Shown: piece after piece, positions 1-5,760 of the stretch | How positions within the stretch are numbered: position 1 is the stretch's first letter | Layout: every line of letters starts with the position of its first letter | Source of the DNA: an uncultured Trueperaceae bacterium | GTDB taxonomy: Bacteria > Deinococcota > Deinococci > Deinococcales > Trueperaceae | Direction: 5' to 3' | Assembly: GCA_937907415.1 (NCBI GenBank) | Contig: CALCHY010000388.1 | Coordinates: 1-7,176, forward strand | DNA length: 7,176 nt | Program-made: the position numbers and the translations under genes | Notes under the pieces: generated by a model | What the model was told of the DNA's origin: nothing | The model's input: only the letters and a program-made list of their open reading frames with translations | The model's database searches: none

Positions 1-324
1 CGCGGTTGGACTCTGAAGGGAGGGGCGGGCGTGATTGTTTCACTACTCGCTCTCGTCCTCGCCTGCGCCTTCCGCAGCTCCTTGAGCACGGACCTGTGCT
101 CGATGCAAGACGGTGGCGTCCGCTCCGACCGCGTTCACCCTGCCGACAACTTGAGTCCGCGCAATCTGATTGAGATCCTGCCGTTAGGCAAGCTGGTGGT
201 ACTTGTTGAGGTGACCCTCCGGCAGTTCCTTCATGCGCTAGCGAACGGAGTGTCCTAGATCAGGGGCGTCTTGGGGCGCATCCCTCAACCCAGCGACTTC
301 ACATACACCATCAGCTCCAGTTGA
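1..324 (+). pseudogene. Remnant of a 5'-nucleotidase (UshA-like) C-terminal domain, 5' end outside the window
   Basis: Reading frame 1 resembles the C-terminal substrate-binding domain of secreted 5'-nucleotidases. LACAFR near 82-99 matches the family's LVADAxR block, QDGGVR (109-126) matches NGGGIR, IEILPLGKLVVLVEVT (172-219) matches the VLPFGNxLVVxExT block, and LHALANGVS (229-255) matches LxxALENGVS. The frame then meets TAG at 256-258. Recognisable homology resumes in the same frame: GRIPQPSDFTYTI (274-312) corresponds to the GRFPQVSGFxYTID block. A second stop, TGA, lies at 322-324. Key residues are lost, including the first Asn of NGGGIR and the Asp of the ADA motif. I see a domain eroded by point mutation rather than one cut off by a frameshift. 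The N-terminal metallophosphatase half would lie left of the window. Readthrough or a short functional relic cannot be excluded, but decay is the simplest reading. Confidence 0.62.
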
Positions 325-360
325 GCGGGAAACGCTTCTAGGGACAGCCCGTGAAACCAT

Positions 361-390
361 GTGTTACAGTGCGTCATTACGCTGCAACAC
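361..390. promoter_or_regulatory. Imperfect 30-bp palindrome, candidate operator
   Basis: The left arm GTGTTACAGTG (361-371) and right arm CGCTGCAACAC (380-390) pair at 9 of 11 positions, plus one possible G-T wobble, around an 8-base centre. The outer GTGTT/AACAC and inner CAG/CTG blocks form a dyad of the size bound by dimeric regulators. It is about 190 bp upstream of the binding-protein start. A link to the GntR protein at 5761-6798 is inference from proximity. I did not see the same half-sites next to the regulator gene. Confidence 0.3.
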
Positions 391-401
391 CAGAGTTTGC
401 C

Positions 402-442
402 CCAGCGATCACTGCCGCTTGGCCGCTTAGCTGTATCGCTGG
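402..442. repeat. Perfect 8-bp inverted repeat with 25-base spacer
   Basis: CCAGCGAT at 402-409 is the exact reverse complement of ATCGCTGG at 435-442. The right arm falls between the elements of the weak promoter candidate. The repeat could be a second regulator site or a leader stem-loop. With arms this short, chance is a real alternative. Confidence 0.25.
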
Positions 443-455
443 CGTCGCGTAAATT
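427..455 (+). promoter_or_regulatory. Weak sigma-70-like promoter candidate for the transporter operon
   Basis: TTAGCT (427-432) and TAAATT (450-455) are separated by 17 bases and match 3 of 6 and 4 of 6 consensus positions. Transcription would begin near 462 and leave a leader of roughly 115 bases before the binding-protein gene. It is the best pair I found by eye in the leader, but the score is modest. Confidence 0.2.
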
Positions 456-567
456 CTAACTGGTCAAGGAGTGGCCCATCTGCCCAAACTATTCACCGCA
501 GCATTAGATGCATTCCGTTGAGGCCCTGGCCTTAAAGCACCTGCACAGACCCGCACCCGAGGAACCT

Positions 568-572
568 GGAGG
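568..572 (+). promoter_or_regulatory. Ribosome-binding site of the binding-protein gene
   Basis: GGAGG lies 5 bases before the ATG at 578. It fixes the start of the first operon gene and gives it the strongest translation signal of the three transporter genes. Confidence 0.8.
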
Positions 573-577
573 CAAGA

Positions 578-2080
578 ATGTACACACGACTCAGGGGCTT
601 GATCGCACCGCTTATCTTCCTACTGATTGCATCGTTCGGCATGGCCCAAAGAGACATCGTCGTCGGGGCCGACTCAAACGGTGAACATTACGATCCGCAG
701 CGGGGCCTGAGCGGCTCGGCGCACATCATGATGGCAATGTTCGATAGCCTTACGCGGCTCGACCCGGCCGGAAACCTCCAGCCCAGCCTCGCGGAATCAT
801 GGGAACTGATTGACAACCACACGTGGCGCTTCAAGATTCGTGAAGGTGTGACCTTCCACAACGGTGAAGAGCTGAACGCCGAAGTCGTGAAGCTGAACAT
901 CGATCGATTGGTCACACCGCACCAGACGCGCGCCAGCGTCGGCAGTTCAGTTACAGGCGCCGCGGTAGTCGATGCGTACACGATTGACATCTTCACGGTG
1001 GACGTCGATCCGCTCCTTCCCAGCAAAGCCACCAACTTCCTCATCGGCGCGCCAAGTCTCGTGCAGGACCCCGACAACGACAGCACCGCTTTCAACAAGC
1101 ACCCAATCGGCACAGGCCCGTTCAAGTTCGTGAAGGACGTCCCCGGCGAGTACATCCGGTTGGAACCGTACGCGGATCACTGGAATGGCGCCCCTGCCGC
1201 CACTAGCCTCACCTTCCGCATCATCCCAGACCGTTCGGTGCAGTTAGCGGAACTGATTTCTGGTGGCGTCGACTTCATTGAAAACGTGACCCCCGAACTG
1301 ATTGACCTGGTGAACTCCAGCGGGCGTGCCCACGTAGTGATTAGCGACAGCACTATCAGCCACACAATCCCCTTCCGCCTCGATGTGGAATCGCCGTTGC
1401 AGGACGTACGCGTGCGTCAGGCCATCAACTACGCGGTCGACCTCGATTCCATCATCGCCAACGTCCTCAGTGGCTACGCCACACCAATCGCCACTGTGGT
1501 GCTTCCCGGCGTGCTCGGCTACAATCCTGAAGTTACCCGCTACGAATACAACCCAGCTAAAGCGCGTGAGTTGCTGGCAGAAGCCGGTTACGCCGACGGT
1601 GTGACCATCGAGTTCGACTTCAGCCCCGCCATCGGCGAGCTCTACAACACCGAGGTCATACAGGCCATTGCCAGGCAACTCAGCGAGGCCGGCATCAAGC
1701 TGAACCTGAACAGCCTCGAGTACGGCATTGCCATCCAACGCGTATACGGTGACCGCACGGTCAACCCGGCGTTCCGTTGGCAGTGGAAGATCTGGTACAA
1801 CGACCCCGATAGCATCCTGTACGGTTTCTACAGCATAGGTGGCAGCGCAGCCTTCGTGGGCGATCAAGAAATCCAAGACATGCTGCACAAAGCGCGCTAC
1901 AACATGGATAACGCGGAGCGTGCCCAGATCTACAGCGACCTGCAAGTCAAGTTCCGCGAGCAGGCGCTGCAGCTTCCCCTTTACAACCTCAAGTACATCT
2001 ACGGAGTAAGTGACCGCCTGGAATGGGAGCCACGCGTCGACGGCCGGCTCTACTTCGGACAGACTACCTTCGTAGACTGA
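578..2080 (+). CDS. ABC transporter substrate-binding protein, family 5 (peptide/nickel type)
   Basis: This is the extracytoplasmic ligand-binding component of a Dpp/Opp-like importer, 500 residues, near the usual family length. Residues 1-23 are a Sec signal peptide (basic start, hydrophobic core about 8-20, cleavage expected after Ala23 in G-M-A before Gln24). There is no lipobox cysteine, so the mature protein should be soluble or periplasmic. Family 5 landmarks appear in order: LAESWE (71-76), REGVTFHNGE (88-97), GTGPFKF (178-184), LISGGVDFIE (226-235), DVRVRQAINYAVD (276-288), YNPAKARELLAEAGY (324-338), a W-x-x-DPDS block (406-412) and LPLY (466-469). Those features place it with dipeptide, oligopeptide, glutathione and nickel binders but do not identify the ligand. 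The ATG at 578 is supported by GGAGG and by the signal peptide starting there. It is the first gene of the operon, followed by a strong hairpin before the permeases. Confidence 0.96.
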   Translation: MYTRLRGLIAPLIFLLIASFGMAQRDIVVGADSNGEHYDPQRGLSGSAHIMMAMFDSLTRLDPAGNLQPSLAESWELIDNHTWRFKIREGVTFHNGEELNAEVVKLNIDRLVTPHQTRASVGSSVTGAAVVDAYTIDIFTVDVDPLLPSKATNFLIGAPSLVQDPDNDSTAFNKHPIGTGPFKFVKDVPGEYIRLEPYADHWNGAPAATSLTFRIIPDRSVQLAELISGGVDFIENVTPELIDLVNSSGRAHVVISDSTISHTIPFRLDVESPLQDVRVRQAINYAVDLDSIIANVLSGYATPIATVVLPGVLGYNPEVTRYEYNPAKARELLAEAGYADGVTIEFDFSPAIGELYNTEVIQAIARQLSEAGIKLNLNSLEYGIAIQRVYGDRTVNPAFRWQWKIWYNDPDSILYGFYSIGGSAAFVGDQEIQDMLHKARYNMDNAERAQIYSDLQVKFREQALQLPLYNLKYIYGVSDRLEWEPRVDGRLYFGQTTFVD

Positions 2081-2086
2081 CGCGTT

Positions 2087-2126
2087 CCCTTGGTGCTGGC
2101 GGGCTTTTGGCCGCCAGCACCAAGGG
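2087..2126 (+). terminator. Perfect 16-bp stem-loop between binding-protein and permease genes
   Basis: CCCTTGGTGCTGGCGG (2087-2102) and CCGCCAGCACCAAGGG (2111-2126) are exact reverse complements around an 8-base loop. No T-run follows the 3' arm, so it does not look like a full intrinsic terminator. In binding-protein-dependent operons, hairpins at this position commonly stabilise the upstream message or cause partial termination, so that more binding protein than permease is made. That role is inferred here. The 3' arm ends 15 bases before the next ATG and contains the only purine-rich stretch (AAGGG) upstream of it. Confidence 0.8.
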
Positions 2127-2141
2127 CGCATCCAACTACAA

Positions 2142-3059
2142 ATGATTCCCTACGTTGCTAGACGCCTGCTGATGGTAATCCCGACGCTAGTCGGGGTGAT
2201 GCTAATCGTGTTCTTCTTGACGTTCACAATTGGCAACCCCGCCGTGCTTCTTGTGCCAGCCGAAGCGGAGCCCGCCGACATCGCCCGCGTAGAAGCCGCG
2301 CTGGGGCTGGACCAACCCATTCCCGTTCAGTTCGCCAAGTACCTGGGCAGGATCGTTAGGCTTGACTTCGGCACTTCCTTCTACTCCGACGGGCCCGCCA
2401 TGCAGCTCGTGCTTTCGCGGCTGCCCGCCACCCTGCAGTTGAGCCTAGCGGCCGCAATAATCGCCGTAATGATAGGCGTGCCCGCCGGACTATTCGGGGC
2501 GCTATGGCGCGGGCGCGCCGCGGACATGTTCCTCTCCGCCTCAGTGCTGTTCGGCATGAGTATTCCCAACTTCTGGCTAGGGCTTGTACTGATCATCTTC
2601 TTCGGCGTGCAGCTCAAGCTGCTGCCCATCAGCGGCATGGGCACCATCAAACACCTGGTTCTGCCTTCTATAACGCTCGCCACAGGCATGCTGGCTAGTA
2701 TCGCGCGGCTCATCCGCAACGACTTGCTAGACGTGCTGGGCGCCGACTTCATTCGCACCGCTCAAGCCAAGGGCGTAGGGCGCGCTGCAGTCTTCGTACG
2801 TCACGCCTTGAAGAACTCGCTCAGCCCGGTGATCACACTAGTTGGCCTACAGTTGGGTGCGCTGCTCGGCGGAGCCATCGTCACCGAAAGTGTGTTCGCT
2901 TGGCCCGGGGTCGGTCGGTTCATCCTCCAGTCCATCGAACGCCGAGACTACCCGGTGGTGCAAGCCGCCACCTTCGTCCTGGCCGTGATTTTCATCCTAA
3001 CCAACCTGGTTATAGACGTCATCTGTGCCCGCCTGGATCCCAGGATCGTCTATGACTAG
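2142..3059 (+). CDS. ABC transporter permease, DppB type
   Basis: This is an inner-membrane channel subunit of the peptide/nickel-type importer, 305 residues, normal for DppB/OppB. It starts with the typical short basic N-terminus and first membrane helix (about 9-30). A large external loop follows, containing the DFGTSF block (75-80), then membrane segments near 97-121, 130-155, 172-190, 232-250 and 274-294. The cytoplasmic EAA-type loop that docks on the ATPase is RTAQAKG (205-211) with HALKN at 221-225, and its conserved glycine (Gly211) is present. SIPNFWLG (140-147), the PGVGRF block (255-260) and RRDYPVVQ (267-274) are also typical of the family. The ATG at 2142 fits the family N-terminus, but no good ribosome-binding site precedes it. 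The purine stretch AAGGG is 15 bases away and sits inside the preceding hairpin. It should pair with the next permease. Confidence 0.96.
   Translation: MIPYVARRLLMVIPTLVGVMLIVFFLTFTIGNPAVLLVPAEAEPADIARVEAALGLDQPIPVQFAKYLGRIVRLDFGTSFYSDGPAMQLVLSRLPATLQLSLAAAIIAVMIGVPAGLFGALWRGRAADMFLSASVLFGMSIPNFWLGLVLIIFFGVQLKLLPISGMGTIKHLVLPSITLATGMLASIARLIRNDLLDVLGADFIRTAQAKGVGRAAVFVRHALKNSLSPVITLVGLQLGALLGGAIVTESVFAWPGVGRFILQSIERRDYPVVQAATFVLAVIFILTNLVIDVICARLDPRIVYD
3042..3045 (+). promoter_or_regulatory. Internal ribosome-binding site that sets the DppC-type start
   Basis: AGGA lies inside the end of the DppB-type gene, 6 bases before the ATG at 3052. It favours that ATG over the in-frame GTG at 3025, which would add nine residues unlike the family N-terminus. 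Confidence 0.55.
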
Positions 3060-3900
3060 CGTCATCCGGCGCCTAGCAAGGAACCCGCTGTTCCTAACGG
3101 GTGTGATATTCCTACTACCCATCCTGGTGTTCGCCGTCGGAGCGCAGTGGATAGCCCCGCACGACCCGCACGAGCAAGTGCTGAGCCTACGGCTTACGCC
3201 ACCAGCCTTTCAAAAAGGCGGCAACCCCGCCTACCTGCTCGGTACCGACGGCCTAGGCCGCGACCTCTTAAGTCGCGTTATCTACGGTGCACGTGTTTCG
3301 CTACTTATCGGCTTAGCGGTTGTCACTATCAGCGGGTTGATCGGCACCGCCATAGGTGTAACCGCAGGCTACTTCGGCGGCCTCGTGGATACCCTGATCA
3401 TGAGGGTCATCGATACCTTTTTAGCCTTTCCGTTCCTACTCCTTGCCCTGGCCGTCATGGCCGTGCTCAAGCCGGGACTCTGGAACCTAATCATGGTGTT
3501 GGCGTTAACCGGTTGGGTGCCGTACGCCCGCGTAGCCAGGATCCGCACGCGGACCCTGCGGGGGGTGGAGTTCGTGGAAGCCGCCGTAGCACTGGCCGCG
3601 TCCTCTGCCCGAATCGTAAATCGTCACGTGCTGCCGAATATCAGCAGCAGCCTAGTGATCATCGCCTGCATGGAAGTCGGGGCGGCTATCCTGGCCGAAT
3701 CAACGCTCAGTTTCCTGGGGCTCGGTATTAGACCCGACATCCCCACGTGGGGCATGACCCTAAACGAGGGGCGCGGCTACCTGCTGTTCGCCTGGTGGCC
3801 CACGACGATCCCGGGAATATTCATCCTACTGACGGTCTTCGGCATCAACCTGGTGGGCGACGGCATCCGCGATGCCACCGACCCACGAAGTCGACATTGA
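3052..3900 (+). CDS. ABC transporter permease, DppC type
   Basis: This is the second inner-membrane channel subunit, 282 residues, usual for DppC/OppC. The N-terminus has RRLARNPL (6-13) and one membrane helix (about 13-33), then the APHDP motif (35-39) and the DppC signature LGTDGLGRDLLSRV (63-76). Further membrane segments lie near 82-107, 122-139, 145-160, 201-217 and 252-270. ESTLSFLGLG (216-225), PTWGMTLNEGR (231-241) and GDGIRDATDPR (269-279) close the protein in the family manner. The ATPase-docking EAA loop starts at Glu176-Ala-Ala, with HVLPN at 192-196. At the position where the family normally has glycine (ALGAS) it reads ALAAS, with Ala182. The start overlaps the upstream gene by 8 bases, so the two permeases are probably translationally coupled. 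No ATPase gene follows. Confidence 0.96.
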   Translation: MTSVIRRLARNPLFLTGVIFLLPILVFAVGAQWIAPHDPHEQVLSLRLTPPAFQKGGNPAYLLGTDGLGRDLLSRVIYGARVSLLIGLAVVTISGLIGTAIGVTAGYFGGLVDTLIMRVIDTFLAFPFLLLALAVMAVLKPGLWNLIMVLALTGWVPYARVARIRTRTLRGVEFVEAAVALAASSARIVNRHVLPNISSSLVIIACMEVGAAILAESTLSFLGLGIRPDIPTWGMTLNEGRGYLLFAWWPTTIPGIFILLTVFGINLVGDGIRDATDPRSRH

Positions 3901-3915
3901 GGGCCCAGCTCTCTC

Positions 3916-3922
3916 AAGGAGG
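3916..3922 (+). promoter_or_regulatory. Strong Shine-Dalgarno before overlapping ATG and GTG codons
   Basis: AAGGAGG is followed by TC and then ATGTG. The ATG (3925) is out of frame with the TPR gene and opens only a 53-codon frame ending at 4086. The GTG (3927), 4 bases from the Shine-Dalgarno, is in frame and gives a protein whose N-terminus lines up with that of the downstream paralogue. GTG is therefore the chosen start. Confidence 0.6.
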
Positions 3923-3926
3923 TCAT

Positions 3927-4775
3927 GTGTACCAAGAAGCCGACTTGTCCGACCGCTACCTGTTGGCAGGAAAGTTCCGCAGCCTGCAGCGTGATTACGC
4001 CAGAGCTATCGAGGTGTTCTCCGAAGGGATCGAGCGCTTCCCCGCCGACGCGCGCCTCTATAGGCACCGCGGTCACCGACGGCTAAATGTCCGGCAGTAC
4101 CAGGCCGGCCTAGACGACCTGCGTACGGCCGCCGACCTCATCGAAGGCCAGCCGGACGAGTTTGATTGGTTCACGGCGGAAACAGCGGACGACATCGAAA
4201 GGCTGCAGCTGGCCCGACCAATCCTGAACCAGCACCTACAGGTAACGTCCGAAACCATCGAAACCACATCGAGTCTCTTCAAATCAACGCTTCATTTCAG
4301 CGTTTACTACCACCTGGCGCTTGCCCACTTCCTACTACATCAGTACGAGCAGGCGTTAACCAACTACCGCAGGGCGCTACAAGCCAGCGTCGACGATGAT
4401 GCCCGCAGCGCGGTCAACGACTGGATCTACATGACGCTGTTGCGCTTGGGCAGGCACTCCGACGCAGCGGCGCACCTAGCCGAAGTTGACGCGGAGGGGT
4501 ACCAGATTAATGAGGAAACACCCCTCTATGTGAACCGCTTGCGGTTGTACAAGGGCGAACTCAGCGCCGACGAGCTACGGCAGCGGGCGTCTGCCAAACC
4601 GCTGGCGATGGTAACGGCGGAGTTCGCAATAGGCCAGTGGCATCTTAATGCCGGCCGTATGGACGAAGCGCGCGCATGCTTCGAGAAGCTATTGGCACAC
4701 GGCGACCGCCACTCGTTCGCATATTTGGTCGCCGAACGCGACCATCAAGACATCCAGAACGCAAACATCTCCTAG
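3927..4775 (+). CDS. Tetratricopeptide-repeat protein, first of a tandem pair
   Basis: The product has 282 residues, no signal peptide and no long hydrophobic segment, so it is probably cytoplasmic. It is rich in helix-turn-helix repeat patterns. One repeat runs about 17-42 (DYARAIEVFSEGIERFP), a second about 44-74 beginning with LYRHRGHR (44-51), another about 126-156 (YYHLALAHFLLHQYEQAL from 127), then a DWIYMTLLRLGR block (165-176), and a final repeat at 235-260 (GQWHLNAGRMDEARACF). TPR arrays are protein-interaction scaffolds, and I see no catalytic motif. The RHRGHR and YYHLAL blocks recall a TPR family I know from Acidobacteria-like genomes, usually with a longer N-terminal part; that is recollection. 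It begins 26 bases after the DppC-type stop, where the ATPase gene is normally found, so it is probably co-transcribed with the transporter. The start is GTG. Function is unknown. Confidence 0.85.
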   Translation: MYQEADLSDRYLLAGKFRSLQRDYARAIEVFSEGIERFPADARLYRHRGHRRLNVRQYQAGLDDLRTAADLIEGQPDEFDWFTAETADDIERLQLARPILNQHLQVTSETIETTSSLFKSTLHFSVYYHLALAHFLLHQYEQALTNYRRALQASVDDDARSAVNDWIYMTLLRLGRHSDAAAHLAEVDAEGYQINEETPLYVNRLRLYKGELSADELRQRASAKPLAMVTAEFAIGQWHLNAGRMDEARACFEKLLAHGDRHSFAYLVAERDHQDIQNANIS

Positions 4776-4794
4776 CTCCGGAAAGGATCATCAC

Positions 4795-5613
4795 ATGCTC
4801 GAAGCTGACAGATACTCGCTCGCTGGCCGCCTAGCTGGCCAACTTGGCTACCACGAAGATGCGGTCAGGCTGTTCACGGAAGGCCTTGTCAAGCATCCGG
4901 ACGAACCCCGGCTGCTACGGCATAGAGGCCACCGGCACATCACGCTACGTCGCTTCGAAGATGCGCGTAGCGACCTGCAGCGTGCGGCGGAAGTGACCCG
5001 CGGCTGGTCCGACGAGCATGAGTTCTACGGATCGGAAACGAAAGACGACGTCTATCAACTGATCCTTGGCAACACAGAGGCGCTTAAGTATCAGCGAGTG
5101 CCGGTAAACGCGCAAACCATTAGCGACACGAAACACCTGTACAAGGCCACGCTGTTGTCCAGCATCTACTATCACTTGGCCCTGTCGCACTACCTGTTAG
5201 GCGAGTTCGACAAGGCAGTGGAGAATTACAACGAAACGATTCGCGTGGCCACGGACGACGAGATCCGCTTAGCCGCCAGCGATTGGCGCTACATGTCGCT
5301 ACGTCGACTTGGCCGCGCCGAGGAGGCGGCCGCCACCCTCGACGGGCTGAAGACTACCGGAGGCGCTTTTGAAGACTCCTACTATTACAAGCGCTGGCGC
5401 ATGTACCGCGGCGAACTGCAACCGGCGGATCTGATAAACCCGGCGGATCCGAACAAGACGGCAATCGCCACGCAAGGTTACGGGGTCGGGAACTGGTACC
5501 TATATAACGGCAAGCGCGACGAGGCTCACACCATCTTCCAGTTGGTGCTCAACCACGGCTCAAAGGATGCCTTCGGGTACATCACTTCCGAAGTAGAGCT
5601 GCAGCGTAGCTGA
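4795..5613 (+). CDS. Tetratricopeptide-repeat protein, second of a tandem pair
   Basis: The product has 272 residues and is a clear paralogue of the preceding gene along its whole length. Shared blocks are EADxY/DRYxLAG at the N-terminus, RHRGHR (42-47), YYHLAL (125-130), ALSHYLLGEFDKAVENY (129-145), DWRYMSLRRLGR (163-174), YRGEL (204-208), GNWYLYNGKRDEA (232-244) and HG-x3-F-GY (254-262). There is no signal peptide or membrane segment, so a cytoplasmic scaffold role is likely. The middle section (about 70-120) differs most between the two, which suggests divergent partners or ligands. The ATG is supported by AAAGGA 7 bases upstream and lies 19 bases after the first TPR stop, so the pair is surely co-transcribed. 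A 10-bp direct repeat (5422-5431 and 5440-5449) produces a small in-frame PAD...PAD duplication at 210-217. It is the last gene of the operon, before a hairpin. Confidence 0.86.
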   Translation: MLEADRYSLAGRLAGQLGYHEDAVRLFTEGLVKHPDEPRLLRHRGHRHITLRRFEDARSDLQRAAEVTRGWSDEHEFYGSETKDDVYQLILGNTEALKYQRVPVNAQTISDTKHLYKATLLSSIYYHLALSHYLLGEFDKAVENYNETIRVATDDEIRLAASDWRYMSLRRLGRAEEAAATLDGLKTTGGAFEDSYYYKRWRMYRGELQPADLINPADPNKTAIATQGYGVGNWYLYNGKRDEAHTIFQLVLNHGSKDAFGYITSEVELQRS

Positions 5614-5662
5614 TACCTCGCTTGGGAAGTAACAGGCCCAAGCTAACGAGAACAAAACTCTT

Positions 5663-5692
5663 CGGCTCGGAAGTGAACCTGCTTCCGAGCCG
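5663..5692 (+). terminator. Stem-loop ending the transporter-TPR operon
   Basis: CGGCTCGGAAG (5663-5673) pairs perfectly with CTTCCGAGCCG (5682-5692) around an 8-base loop, followed by TTTAGT. It lies 50 bases after the second TPR stop. The T-run is short, so termination may be moderate. It stands between two convergent genes and may act in both directions: on the minus strand, a TTTT run follows about 5 bases after the stem. Confidence 0.7.
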
Positions 5693-5760
5693 TTTAGTCA
5701 GGCTATGCGCACCCCGCCTGTTACAACCGACGACGCGCGCGGCCATCAGGTGCCTAACGC

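Larger units (their letters stand above)
325..577. other. Non-coding leader upstream of the transporter operon
   Basis: I find no convincing gene here on either strand. Frame 1 continues from the nucleotidase remnant but meets another TGA at 352-354 and shows no further clear homology. The stretch holds two inverted repeats (361-390 and 402-442) and a weak promoter candidate (427-455), listed separately, and ends in the ribosome-binding site of the binding-protein gene. It is the likely control region of the operon. Confidence 0.6.

Noticed and set aside
31..258. Independent 75-residue secreted protein starting at GTG 31
   Set aside because: The frame is open to the left edge and matches the 5'-nucleotidase C-terminal domain, with homology continuing past its stop, so a gene fragment explains it better.
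688..1155. 155-codon minus-strand frame inside the binding-protein gene
   Set aside because: It is a shadow frame of the real gene, with Ser/Arg-rich low-information sequence and no motif.
1244..2131. 295-codon open frame on the minus strand opposite the binding-protein gene
   Set aside because: It is antisense to a gene with clear family motifs and runs through the 16-bp hairpin. Its composition is what codon bias on the other strand would create, and it has no recognisable domain.
3147..3731. 194-codon plus-strand frame inside the DppC-type gene
   Set aside because: It overlaps a well-supported permease in another frame and is Arg/Pro-rich with no domain.
3747..3926. Upstream in-frame extension of the first TPR gene to an ATG at 3747
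   Set aside because: It would overlap the DppC-type gene by over 150 bases. The GTG at 3927 has a strong Shine-Dalgarno and matches the paralogue's N-terminus.
4648..4794. Upstream in-frame extension of the second TPR gene to an ATG at 4648
   Set aside because: It would overlap the first TPR gene. The ATG at 4795 has a well-placed AAAGGA and aligns with the first paralogue.
5422..5449. 10-bp direct repeat CCGGCGGATC
   Set aside because: It is a small in-frame duplication in the second TPR gene, too short to be a mobile-element or attachment-site repeat.
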